NCBI GenBank assembly: GCA_905221605.1
Contig: CAJNDS010001890.1
Span: forward strand, 873,501-937,500
Direction of reading: 5' to 3'
Source of the DNA: Symbiodinium natans
Lineage: Eukaryota > Sar > Dinophyceae > Suessiales > Symbiodiniaceae
Length of the DNA stretch: 64,000 nucleotides
The notes beneath the pieces are model-generated. The model saw only the letters and a program-made list of their open reading frames with translations, ran no database searches and was not told where the DNA came from. Every line of letters begins with the position of its first letter. The first letter of the stretch is position 1. The position numbers were made by a program, and so were the translations under genes. This document shows positions 19,018 to 31,400 of the stretch, one piece after another.

Positions 19018-19113
19018 GGGTTTAGGGTTTAGGGTTTAGGGTTTAGGGTTTAGGGTTTAGGGTTTAGGGTTTAGGGTTTAGGGTTTAGGGTTTAGGGTTT
19101 AGGGTTTAGGGTT
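19018..19113. repeat. TTTAGGG tract
   Basis: About 13 nearly perfect G-strand heptamers. Confidence 0.95.
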
Positions 19114-20454
19114 AGGGTGCAAGCACTTTAAATGGGGTAGTTCGGGGTGTTACTGAATGCCGCGAAAACCAACCATTTATGTCCTGAAAAAAAGGCAACA
19201 CACCCACCCAACAAAGCATCACTCGGAGAAAGGCCGTGCTGGCACGAAACTCCTGCGGGTTTAGGGTTTAGGGTTTAGGGTTTAGGGTTTAGGGTTTAGT
19301 CAAGGCCTTGCCCACCCTATTTAGACCCACTATCTAACTTGCGGCATCGACTCCCTTTGCACGTCTCTACATGCCATATCACCCTAAACCCTAAACCCTA
19401 AGACCCTAAACTCTAAACTGCACGCAGCATCTTGGCATGACGCCTTCCACCGCAGCCCTAAAGCCTAAACCCTAAATCCTAAATCACCATCACATGCATA
19501 TGACACTCATGTACCTTTCTAGTACATACGTTGCTTGGGCCTTAATAAGGGGGTTCCTGTGTCGTAGCTTTAGGGGGCCAAGTTTATACCACATAATTCG
19601 GGGTGTACGATGATAAGGGACGCCGAATGTACACCCCAAATAGTAGGATTCCCTTAAAATAAGGACCCCGAAATAAGGTACCCCTAATTTCGCAAAGACC
19701 CATATAGGAACATGGATCCTTAGGTTAAGCCTGAAACCCTGAAGAGTAGACATGGCAACTGCCTGGGCACGCAATCGCACCCGCGGCGCACGTGATGGAA
19801 GATGACCGCCTAAGCAGAGCTCCTAGGCTTAAAAAGGGTGCCCTTTTTTGCTTAAAGGGGGTTTACAAGGGAACCTAAACCCCCCCAAAAAGGGAATAAG
19901 GGTACTACTGGGCATCCTAGTTATAGAACCCATCTTTAGGGTCTCATACATTTGGGCTCTCCCTCCCTAGGCCCAAGCCCCAAGCCCTAAAACCTAAACC
20001 CAAAACCTATAAGCTGAAACCTGAACCCTAAAGCCTCGCGACCAAAACGCATAGAAGTTGTATGTGATACCGTTGTGAACTTCCCACCTTGCTTGTCTGA
20101 ACAGCTGATGAGCCAGACGTAAGCCCTACTTTGCAATAGGCCCTGGAAACAATGTATACTTTTTCGGTAGAAGTAGCCATAAAAGGAACCCAGAACCCAA
20201 AAAACGTATTAAAGCATGAGCCCTAAATCCTAAACCCTAAACCCTTGTAGCGCTCCCAAACCCAGTGGAGCTTAAGTATAGTACTCCAAAACCCAGTGGA
20301 GCTAGCCCTAAACCCTAAACCCTAACCCGTAAACCCTCATAGTACTCCAAAACCCAGTGTACTCGAAACCCAGTAAGTAAATCAATCCCCACGCGCCTTC
20401 GGGGGCCACCGAAGCCCGCACATAAAGGCCCCGAACACCAAGGCCCTCAAAGGG
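19114..20454. other. no gene recognised; dispersed repeats and short telomere-type tracts
   Basis: TTTAGGG at 19258-19300; CCCTAAA-like at 19382-19420, 19455-19485, 20218-20245 and 20307-20335. Family D repeat at about 19606-19705 and a degenerate family A-like foldback at about 19828-19922. A recurrent word CTCCAAAACCCAGTG occurs at 20284, 20344 and in a variant near 20250. A 96-codon frame at 19490-19780 overlaps the family D repeat and is not taken as a gene. Confidence 0.45.
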
Positions 20455-20573
20455 TTTAGGGTTTAGGGTTTAGGGTTTGGGGTGTAGGGTTTCGGGTTTA
20501 GGGTTTAGGGTTTAGAGTTTGGGGTTTAGGGTTTAGGGTTTGGGGTGTAGGGTGTAGGGTTTAGGGTTTAGGG
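20455..20573. repeat. TTTAGGG tract with TTTGGGG and TGTAGGG variants
   Basis: About 17 degenerate G-strand units. Confidence 0.9.
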
Positions 20574-20923
20574 CACAGACCCAGGAGGCCGGAAAAAGAA
20601 AAACAAGAACCTGCACCAAGGCAAATTGTTGGGCTGCAGCTGCATTGGAAGCATGTGCATTCGCGCGCCATGCCGCCCGCCCACACCCCATTTCTACATG
20701 GTTTTCACCGCCGCTGAGCGGCGGAACGCCCTCAAACCCTAAACCCCAAACCCCAAACCCTAAATCCTATACCCTAAGCCCTATTAAACCTAAACCCGAA
20801 CCCTGAACCCTAAACACTCTCCCTCCATCAACTGCCCGAAACCTGGGTCGGGCACCCAGTTGACCAGCTCCCTGCCGCTCGCATGAGGTGGAGGGCTGCA
20901 GGATCCGTTTAACCCGAGGTTCG
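20574..20923. other. spacer with one exon-like island (about 20820-20912)
   Basis: CCCTAAA-type units at 20733-20815 precede an island that reads GRELVNWVPDPGFGQLMEGE on the minus strand after a CTGCAG acceptor, with TTTAGGG at 20924 onward. Family not recognised. Confidence 0.35.
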
Positions 20924-21050
20924 GGTTTAGGGTTTAGGGTTTAGGGTTTAGGGTTTAGGGTTTAGGGTTTAGGGTTTAGGGTTTAGGGTTTAGGGTTTAG
21001 GGTTTCGAGTTTCGAGTTTCGGGTGTAGGGGTCTAGGGTTTAGGGTGTAT
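20924..21050. repeat. TTTAGGG tract
   Basis: About 12 perfect G-strand heptamers followed by TTTCGAG and TCTAGGG variants. Confidence 0.95.
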
Positions 21051-22113
21051 TCAGCATAGGTCTGCGTCTGGGGCTTTTCGGAGTGGAAGATTTTGGCGCC
21101 TAGGCCGAAAGGAGGCCGTTGCAAGGCCCTTGTGGTCAGTTGGCTTAAGAATTCGGTGGCCACGTAAGCCTTAACCCTAAACCCTAAGTCTTAACCCTAA
21201 ACCCTAAGCTTCTTATTTCTAGAGCTGGAACCTACAGGCTGTATAGAGTTTGATGTTGGGGTTTGCACCTTTTCGTCCAGAGGTCCATGGTCAACGCTTT
21301 CCTTGCAGAGTTGTCTGCTGTCACGTGGGCCCAACGAGATAGGGGCTGCCTAAACCCGAAGCCCTAAATCCATAATTTAATCCTCGTATTGTTGAAGGCG
21401 AGGCCTTCGCGTAATAGCACGCATCCCAAACCGCAAGCCCTAATTCCTAAAACCCTAAACCCTAAAGCCTAAACCCTAAACCCTAAACCCTATAAATCCT
21501 CAGTCCAAAATCCTACCACCCCTAGAATCCACCCCCAAAAGAGCCCGCAAGGCATACCTCTGAGCCTAGTCAAGCCCAAGCCCAGGTTCGTAGCCCTCAA
21601 CACTTCTGGGCTTCCCGGGGCTTTCAGGGTAGATAGGGTTTAGGGTTGAGGGTTGAGGGCTACAGGCCTAGGGCTTAGGGCTTAGGGTCTAGGAAGGGCT
21701 TCACCCCCAGAATCCCAAACCCCCCCTCCCCCCCCCCACACGCCCCGGCCTGCAGCGCAACCCATGCACAGGCTGCTGGGGCCAGAAGGCCGGCCTTTGC
21801 ACTTCAGCTGTCAGTGTGGTATGGGGTTTAGGGTTTAGGGTATAGGGTATAAAGGGTTTAGGGTGTAAAGGCTTTAGGGTTTCAAGGGTTTTGGGTTTAG
21901 GGTTTCAAGGGTTTAGGGTTTAGGATTTGGGGCTTCTCTAAAGGCAGCTACATGGTCCTTCTTTTGGGCCCTGCGTAAGGGGACCCCTCACATGCACCTT
22001 CCGGGACCATATTAAGGGACCATGTAGCTACCCTAGAGGGTTTAGAGGGTTTGCGGGCCGATGGGTGTTTCTGAGTTCAGGGCTTCTATGGATTTGAGGT
22101 TTGGGGTTTAGGG
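21051..22113. other. spacers, short telomere-type tracts and a foldback element
   Basis: CCCTAAA-like at 21170-21210 and 21440-21495; TTTAGGG-like at 21635-21690, 21824-21925 and 22090-22113. A foldback at about 21950-22031 has ends GCAGCTACATGGTCC and GGACCATGTAGCTACC. No gene recognised. Confidence 0.5.
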
Positions 22114-22118
22114 TTTAG

Positions 22119-22408
22119 TGCTGGTGTGCTCACGTTTTTCCGGGAAGAAGAGGGTGCATGTCGCTGTCAAGCGGTCCAAGCCCGGTGAAGGGCAACAACG
22201 AGGCCCGTGAAGGGCAAGGAACACATGGCCCGGTGTGGGCACGCAGACGCAGTTTTTACATGTACCAGGCATCGCAGGTATAGCACCTGAACGAGTAAGA
22301 CCAAGGATTTCGTGTCGTTGCTGTTGTGGAAAAGGGAAATTCGAGTGAGCTCTACAAGCCATGGCCAACCCTGCAGATTCCATGCCTCCTGGGACCTCCA
22401 ACCAGGAG
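22119..22408 (+). repeat. 5' LTR (290 bp)
   Basis: Starts with TGCTGGTGTGCTCACG and ends CCAACCAGGAG; identical to 31584-31873. It begins with TG but does not end in CA. AG precedes the TG in both copies, so the left edge could be two bases earlier. The LTR contains the start codon (22361) and first 16 codons of the polyprotein. The promoter and transcription start must therefore lie upstream of 22361. No TATA box is evident. Confidence 0.95.
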
Positions 22409-25400
22409 GTTATGAGCCCAAGTGGTGCTCGCCCTACTTCGCCGAGAATGACAACAACAGCTGCGGGGCCCGAGAGGGGCCAACCGGGGGTCGTAAGACC
22501 AGCTTTGGATGGTGGAGAGGCTCATGGAGCCCAACCGGAGGCCGTAAGGCCGGATGGTGCGCTGGAAGCTGGCGGCACTGGTGTGGCTGGAAGTGTGGAT
22601 GGAGCAATGGTTTCTGGAGATAGCATGGACTCTGGGCATGGTACAAGTGGTCAAGTGGCAAGAGTTCAGGCCTTGGCGCTAGCCTCTGGAGCGGTGGTTG
22701 CAGGTGGCATGCAAGCTGTGGTGGCCTCAACCTCAATGACGAGGGAGGTGGAGCCGGCCGGTGAAGCTGGGGACATGGGCATGCTGCGTGATGGCCTGAA
22801 TAGTGGAGGGCATCAACAACCTGGAGGTTTCAGCTGGAATGCGCAAGGCAGTCCGATGGGAAGAGAGGCACAACCGCGTGGTGCGATGCCGACCTGGGTT
22901 TCTCGCCTGGGAGCTTTCTTCCAGGCTATGGGGCAGTCACAGCAGGTGACACCCCCGGAGTGGATGCCGAGTCCCTTTCCATCGCCTATGACGAGACCGT
23001 CGAGATCGCAGAGGGCATTGGAGTCACCTATGTCGCAGGGGGAACGGGATGAGGCATCGAGGACGCCTTTGTTTGATGATGAGCAGAGGCAACAGATGAG
23101 GGCAATGGAGCAGCGAGCTCCACTGCTGTATGGTGCCACCGGGGTGGGACCGAGGCCTATGGATGGTGGTGGCAGTTCTGGAGGAAGCACCTATGAAGCG
23201 GTGAAGGAAGAAGTGCGTCAGCAGCTACAAGGACAACTGCAAGGGATGATGAGGGAGTTGGAGGAGTCGAAAAGGGAAGCAAGTAGCTTGAGAGAAGAGA
23301 TGGGAAGGATGCAATTGGAGCGAGAACGCATGGGAGAAGGGCAGTGGCCACATGCAGCAAGGTCTCGTCCTGGGCAGGGATGGGGCCAACACCTGTGGAA
23401 TGGTCTGGTGGGGGCCTTGCCGGGTCCGTCGGGCCAACTTGGGCCACGAGGCAATCCTGGTGCGCTACATCCAGTTCAACAAGGAGCTTTCCCCGAATCT
23501 CAAGGCAATCCTGGTCCGCTACCTCCAGTTCAGCAAGGAGCTTTCCCCGAATCTCAAGGCAATCCTGGTCCGCTACCTCCAGTTCAGCAAGGAGCTTCCA
23601 CCGAATCTCGAGGCAATCCTGGTCCGCTACCTGGGGGAAGTTTAGATGGTTTACGTCCAGTTCAGCAAGGAGCTTCCACCGAATCCCGAGGCAATCCTGG
23701 TCCGCTACCTGGTCGTTTTTTGAATGGTCAGAGTGACGCAGCAGGAGGTCGTTTTGGCTTTATGCCATCTGGTCAGAGTGACGCAGCAGGAGGTCAAGAG
23801 CAGCCGTTGGTCTATCCACGAGGTCCACCACAAGTTCTGGGAGGGCACCTTAGTCAATCAGGAGGTGCTGTGCAGGCAAGACAACCGCCCGCTGGGGCAT
23901 CTGCAGAAGCGCCGCCGGGTTCGGGAGGAGAAAGGCAACAGCCGTCACTTGGTCCTGGAGGTGATCCCATGAGCAGGCTGTTAGAGGGTTTGGAGCGGGT
24001 GATTACGAAGTCCCAAAGGACCGAAGACGTGCACAAGCCGGTGGGGGACATTCCGATGCTTCCCGCCTTGAGTGATAGTGCTAGCGTGGACTTTGGGGAC
24101 TGGCTCCACTGCCTGGAGCACGCTATGGGAGACCTCTCAACTTCGTCGGCGGAATGGTGGCAGGAGGTAAAGGATTGTGCCAAGGCGTACTATGACTCCT
24201 ACCAGAAGGCAGATCACTTCAATCGGCTCAACCTAGCACCCTTGGCTTCCCCTGTGCTGCAGGAGGCGAGGTGGCAGCGCGTTGATCGGAGGGCGGCCAC
24301 GCTCTTGTTGGCATCGACGCCTGAGGACATCAGGCGGGAACTTGTGGCGTCGAGAGTGAGATCTTCGCTGGAAATTCTGAGCCGCTTGATGGTGCTGTAT
24401 CGCCCGGGATCTGCGATGGAGAAGAGTTCTTTGCTGCGCCACTTGGAGTCGCCGCCAGCGACAAGTACTGCAGCTGAGGCTGTGGATGGTCTGCGCTTGT
24501 GGTGGAGGTACTTCCAGAGGGCAAAGGATTTGGGGGTGGTGATACCAGACCCGTCGGTGCTACTTCGAGGTATCGACGTCTTGGTGAAGAAGCCACTGTT
24601 GGACCACCATGAGGTGGCCTTTCGTATGAACCTGGTCCGCTACCAACTGAAGGTCGACTTCGTGCCGGTGGAGGACAACGTGAAGGCGGTGCATAAGGCT
24701 CTCCTGGCAGAGTTTGAGCAGCTGGCCTCTAGAAAACCAAAGGGGGTGCCGGGCAACAACTCGCCATCGACCACGCCTAACAGTCCTCAGCCCAGACTGA
24801 AGGGTCTTGCGGGTGGGGCAGCCAACAACCAACCCAAGGGAGATAGTGCTGGATCTCAAAAACCTTGCAAGTTTTTTGGTGTTACGGATGGTGGGTGTAG
24901 ACGTGGAAAGGCATGCCGGTTTGTCCATAGTTGGCCGGACCGGGATGCAAAGAGAGAACGGTGCTGGAACTGTGGTGGGAAGGGACATCAATCGAAGGTG
25001 TGTCCTACAAGGCCGGCGGAGGGTACTACCACGACTGCATCGGCCTCTACACCTACAACTCCAACGGCAGCGCAAGTGCAGGCGAAGCCGATGCAGCCCG
25101 AGACCCAGAAGATGATCAAGGCGGATGATGTGGCCACGGTGATATCGGAGGCGAGTACGGTGGCGTCGACTCCTATGGCAACGAGATCTACGCTAGATGA
25201 CCCCATACCTGGCACGCCTATGGACATGCAGCAGATGTTGGAGAATGCGCAGAGAATGGTCAAGTCCTTGATGGAGCACAGCGCCACGATGAAGGTGATG
25301 CGTATCACCTCGGCTGAGAGTGAGGAGGTGCGAAGAGCTCAGGCCCTTGGAACGTTGCCAACAGTTAGCAAAATGGGGCTGTTGGATAGTGGGGCCACTC

Positions 25401-28400
25401 ATGCACTACGACCGGGCACTGTGGAGGAGAAGAAGAAGGCCGCGAAGGTGGAAGTTGCGCTGGCCGGGGACACCAAGATTGAGTTGCCTCAGTCGGACAA
25501 GGGAACGATCTTGGGGGACAACCAAGCTCAACCAATTGTGCCCCTTGGAACCCTTGTTAGACAGCTGGGGTATGAGTTCGTCTGGAACGCGCGCGGATGC
25601 AGATTGAGACACCCTAGCCGACCTGAAGTACAAGTCTACACGCGGTCGTCGTGCCCGGAAGTCCGAGAGTGTGATGCTCTGAGGCTCATTGCGGAGTTGG
25701 AGGGCACCAAGGCCGATGAGGCGCTGAGGACCATGCAGGAGCTGGAGACTTCGATCAAGGTGGCAAGGTCGCATGAGGGAAGGAACTGGGCGGATTTCTT
25801 GAAGGACTACGTCGTAACGGGGGATCCTTCTGATGGTCTGCGAGCCGTTCTGAGTGCGGAGTTCATGTCAGACGTGCCGTTTGAGGACAAGATCCGGATC
25901 TTCGAGAAAATCCCGCAGAGCAACGAGGAAGCCTGGAAGTTGATGAAGTCGCTCCCATTGAATCGCGCAAGACGGAGATCTTTGTGGGCAAGCCGCCGAT
26001 GGATTGTGCACTTGTTCTCCGGGAAAGGGGAATCCTCAGATCCGATCAAGACCTTGACTGGGTGCAGGGTTCAGGGTCCACGAGGTGAAACACGTGAGGC
26101 ATCTATGGCAGAAGTGCTGGAGATTGACCTTACCCAGTCCAAATCGTGGGACATCGCAACCAATGGCGGCATCTTCGCGCTGCTCTTGTGGGCGGCCTCA
26201 CAGGGGAAGATACATGCCATTGTGGGGGGACCACCTTGCAGGACCTTTTCCCTTCTACGACATCGCGAACTGCAGGGGCGTAACAATGCACCACGGCCGG
26301 TGAGGTCGGCGCAACATCTCTGGGGTCTTCCTGGGCAACTGACAAGGGATGAAGAGGCACTGGTGAGAGGCGACAACAACCTGATCTTGCGCATGGTGTG
26401 GCTGTGGCTGGTTGCAGAAGCAGGCTTGGACATGTGTTACCCGAGAAGGGATAGGGGTCCGGCAGTGGCGTTCGGCATGGAGCACCCTGACGATCCGCGC
26501 GAGTTCTTGCAACCCGGGGCAGTGTCCAATGAGGTCATGGAGAAGTGTGCGTCGTTTTGGAGAACGAAGTTGGTCGAGCACATGAAAACCAACGGCATGA
26601 ACATGTACCGGTTTGATCAGGGCGCACTTGGGCATCCTCAGAGGAAGCCAACGGGGTTGCTCACTACCATGGAGTTGGACGAGCTCAGTGGCTTGAAGGA
26701 CACGAGACGTGAATGGCCGGAACCTGGGAATTCGAAGGACATGGCTGTTTGGGCTCCGGGACTACGAGAAGCACTGGCGAAGGGGATCCGAAGATGGGCA
26801 TGGAGAGGCGAAATTTCTGTGGCGATGAACACCTTCACTCCGAAGCAGCTGGAAGAATGGCGGCGTCACGTTGAAGCGGGGCATTGGCCATTTAGGAGAG
26901 ATTGCTCGGTGTGTTTGTCGGCAGCGGGAACGGGGCGACCGGCGAGAAGAGTGCTTCACAGGGACGCCTACGTCTTGAGCCTGGACATTGGTGGCGCGTT
27001 TGCAGAAAAGGGAATAGACGAGCGGAACGACAACGGGAGGGCCAACAAGTACAAGTTCGTTTTGGCAGCTACCTATGTGTTCCCGAAGGCCTTTGATGTG
27101 GTCTCCAAGGACATGCCGATTCCTGATGACATCGATGAGTACCTGGGCCAGGAGGAGGTGGATGAGGAAGGTCCTGAACCAGAAGCAGCTGAAGAGGAGG
27201 TGGAAAGGAAAGAGGACAAGGACCATGAGGAGGAGTGGAAGAGATTGGTGGGGGACCTAAACAAACCACAAGAATTCCAGGTCCTCAGGTTCGCGGTTCC
27301 TCTCGCCAAGCACAAGGGTGCGGACATCCTCGCGGCAGTCCAAGACCTTTACATCTACCTCAGGGCCAATGGATTTCCACTGGCCAGGATACACTCTGAC
27401 AGGGCACGTGAGTTCAGAACTAAGCAATTGCGAAAGTGGTGCCGGGAGCGGGACATCTACCAGACTTACACTGAAGGTTTGGCCCCGACGCAGAATGCCA
27501 TGGCGGAGAACCAGGTGAAGTGGCTGAAGGCTAGGGCGCGTGTGTTGCTCACGGCTTCCGGCTTGAACAAGAAGTACTGGCCCTGTGCAATGAAGCATGC
27601 GTGTGCAGCCCACAACACTCGTCAGCTTGGAAAAACAATGACGCCGATTCAGTTCGGGTCCCAAGTGATGGTGAAGACAAAAAAGGATGTGGGGCCTTTC
27701 GACCCAAGATGGGAGGAGGCAGTGTACCTGGGTCCGGCCGATGATGTGCGTGAAGGGCATGTACTTGAACTGGCGGATGGAACCTGGCACAGAACGCTGC
27801 ACATGAGAGTGGTTCGAGATGATGAAGTACCCTCTGGTGGAGATGAGTCATGGGTGGCCGATCGCGTAGATCCAGGACGGCGAGTTCGTGGAAAGAGGCG
27901 ATTGGAAGATCCAGATGGCCCGGGAGTACGTGTGCTACAAGAAGGGCAAGAAGATGGAGAAGAAGAGATTGCGGAGCAAAGGGCCCACGACAAACTTGAA
28001 TATAACAAGTACGAAGACGAGGATGCGTTGGAGATCGTCCGAGCACTTCGGTTGACAAGTGGTCCGAAAAGGAGGGGGACACAGGACTTTGATTGGTGTG
28101 GGAGTTGGAGTACGGGGGCCTACGTCCACGGAGGAGTCTGGGGCGTGCAAACCAACACGACCAAGTTCCCCAAGGTCACCCGTTTCCTCACGACCTTTCT
28201 CAGGAACAAGATGAAGGAGCCAATGCCTTTCGGAACCATCGTCGTGAACGTGAACCAGGAGCTACTACCTCATCGTGACCTACACAACGAGCGAGAGTTC
28301 GCGAATTCGGTGTACGGCATGGGTGACTTTTCTGGAGGAGAAGTGTGGGAGCAGACGTACCTGGAAGAAAACACGGCGCTGGATGTGTACAGGGCAACAA

Positions 28401-31400
28401 CCAGGGGATTGGTGCGTGGAAGAACCATGGATGTGAAGGGAAAGATCCAAGCCTTGTGGGCTCACAGGTGGCACGCGACGATGCCATGGACAGGAACCCG
28501 AGTCACCGTGGTGGGCTACGTTCCAAGGAAGTTCAAGAATGTGGGATCTGAGAACTACAACCTCTTGCGGGACATGGGTTTCATGGTGCCTGTTGGAGCA
28601 GATGAGGAGGAGGAAGACGATGTTCAGGAGCCGCAGCAGAAGGTATTGCAGGGGAACGACATCGAGAAGGGTGGTGGTTGGAATGAAAGTGTTCATGTAC
28701 CCGGGGGACATGTGGAGCTGGGAGTGCACTGGACAATGAAGTTTGTGCGTGAAGGGGATGGAGGCGAGGGTGAATTGAGCGCAACACCAACGTTCCCCGT
28801 CCAGGACCATGTTCGTGAAAGAGTACAAGAACGACTTCTATGGGCACGAGAACTGCTGGAGGAAGAAAGGGAGATATGGGAAAGACAAGAGAGGCAGACG
28901 GGCATTGTGGATGAGCATGTGAAGACCGTCATCGACAACCTGGAAGAGACCGTCGCCTACATGGAGCTCTATCTCATGCAGGACAACCAAGCTCATGTGG
29001 ATGAAGTTCGCTTAAAAATGCTGCGTGTGAACAAGGTTTCGGTGGAGGAAGCGGTGACCCAGAATGTGGAGCAGCTACTGCAAGGACTTGAAGGGCCCTT
29101 GGAAGTGGTGCACAATGTCAGCCTGCAGGAGGTAAGAGAGCACTTGACCGACTGGGTGCCGAGCATGAAGAAGGAGGTCGCGACGCTGGAGACATCCGGG
29201 ACTTTGAGACCAATACCTTTGTCTCAGGCAAAGCGGCAATCTGAAGCGGGTGAGTTGATCTTGGTGCCGGGCAAAACTGTGTTTACGGTGAAGCCGCCGG
29301 AGGATGCGCATCAGAGCAAATACAAACGGAAAACCCGTTTCGTAATATGCGGGAATTTTGTCAAGGATGGTGACACCATGGAGCTCTACACCGCGGATGC
29401 AAAGGCCGAGAGTGTGAGATGTTCACTGGCGACTGCGGCGAGTCGAAACTGGGAAGCAGCTGGAACGGACATTAACAGCGCCTTCACCTTGACACCGATG
29501 ACGGAGAGTGCTACGCAATATGCGGTGACGGCTCCGAAGATTCTGGTGGAAGCTGGTGTGGTGCCCCCGGGAACAGCGTACAAGGTGGATCGAGTCTTGT
29601 ATGGCTTGCGAGAGGCTCCTCGTCTGTGGGGAATCTTTCGAGACAGGCGGATTCGCAACGCCCGCCTGACGGTGGATGGGCGCGACATGAAGTTCACGCA
29701 GCTTGAAACGGACGAGTCGGTGTGGCGTTTGCATCCGGTGGATGATCCACAGGAGACCATCGCGATGATGGTGGTTTATGTCGATGACGTGTTGTTCCTC
29801 GGCAAGCGGGCCCACATCGAGGAGATGTACTCATGGCTGGTGAATGGAACTGAGGAGGAGGGCGCTGGATGGAAATGCAGTCCGCTGGAGTTTGTGGGAA
29901 AGGACCCTGTGCGCTACCTGGGAATGGAGATACGCAGCAAGATGAAGGACGGAGGGATCGCCTATCACGTGTGCCAAGGGGGCTACATTGGAGATCTCTT
30001 GCGTGAGCATGGTGTGGAAACGTGGACTCCGTCGTTGGTACCTGCAACCCGGGAGGCAATGCCGCAGGTCCCCGAGCCGGAGGATGGAGCCGAGGAGGCA
30101 GAACCGGATCCTTCGGCGGTGCATGCTGCTCAGAAACTGGCTGGAGAGCTGTTATGGCTCAGTATGCGTACTCGACCTGACGTGAGCTTTGCTGTGGCTC
30201 ATGTATGCAGTGCCGCTACCCGATGTCCTGAGGCTGCGCTGAAACTGGGGCGCATGGTGTTGCGCTATCTTCGTGACACCGTGGACCTCGGCTTGACCTA
30301 CGATGGCACAGGACCGACTGTGCTGGCTTATTCAGACGCCAGCTATGCGCCGGGAGGCGGACGCAGCTTCGGATGTGCTGCGACGATGTTGCATGGAGGA
30401 TTTGTGGCTTGGAGGATGGCGCGACAACCCGTGATATCTCTCTCGGTGGCGGAGGCGGAGTTGTATGAGGTCATCAATGCCTACCAGCAAGCCATGAGCA
30501 TCAAGGAGTGGATCAAGGAGATTCATCCGAAGGTGGACGTCACCATGTTGATCGACAACCTGGCGGCACTGGGGCTCGCGTCAAGTTCCCCAGGAAGCTG
30601 GAAGACACGTCACCTTAGGATACGGGCGCGATTCCTGCGTCAGGAGACAGCGTCGGGGCGTCTGGAGCTGAAGCACTCCCCGGGGGAGGTGCAGGCGGCG
30701 GACATGGGAACGAAGGCAGTTCCTGCACCACGACTGCGTGATCTTCGTGTTCTTTGGAAGATGATGACAGTTGGAGAGTTCCTGGAGGGCCCGAAGGAGG
30801 TGATCCTGAATGGGATCAAGGTGCCGGAGTCGGAGGTTCGCTTCAACCAGATGAGGATCATGATGATGTTGGTGGTATGTGCCTTGGTAAAGGGCACGCA
30901 GGGAGCAAAGCTGCCCCAGGAGCCTAAGAAGGACCCTCTGCCCTACGACGCTGGAATCGAGTTCTATGGCTTGATGGTGCTTTGTGGTGTGGCGATGATT
31001 GGAATCTGGGAGGTGATGAAGTGGTGCCTTGGAAGATGCTGTGGTAGTGATGAGGCTACAGTCCGAAGGGCCCGGAGACTTCTGCGAATCCGAGATCAGA
31101 CAACGAGAGCCCTTCAAGAGGAGCTGATGGGATTGCGGGCGGAAGAGGTGCAGTCCTCGCCTCCTGTGAGTCAGGGCTCCCCTGTGGCTATGTCATCGTC
31201 GTCGTCAGCTACTGCGCCAACTACACGATTGGTGGAAAATGTGGAGCCAGCTCGGACAACCACGGCGGTTGCCGAGGAAACACAAGTGGGCCAAGTGCCC
31301 GACCCGCCTCGTACGAGGCAGAGCCCCGAGTACGACTTCGAGCTCTTCACAGGTGTCTTCTACAAGTCTGAACGTGGAGAAAAGGTGCACTTGTTCCACT

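Noticed and set aside
22108-22401. Minus-strand frame of about 97 codons in the LTR (repeated at 31480-31866)
   Set aside because: It is the complement of the LTR, appears in both copies only because the LTRs are identical, and lacks any motif.
22409-22440. A standard tRNA primer-binding site after the 5' LTR
   Set aside because: No TGG-starting stretch complementary to a familiar tRNA 3' end is visible there; the sequence is coding.
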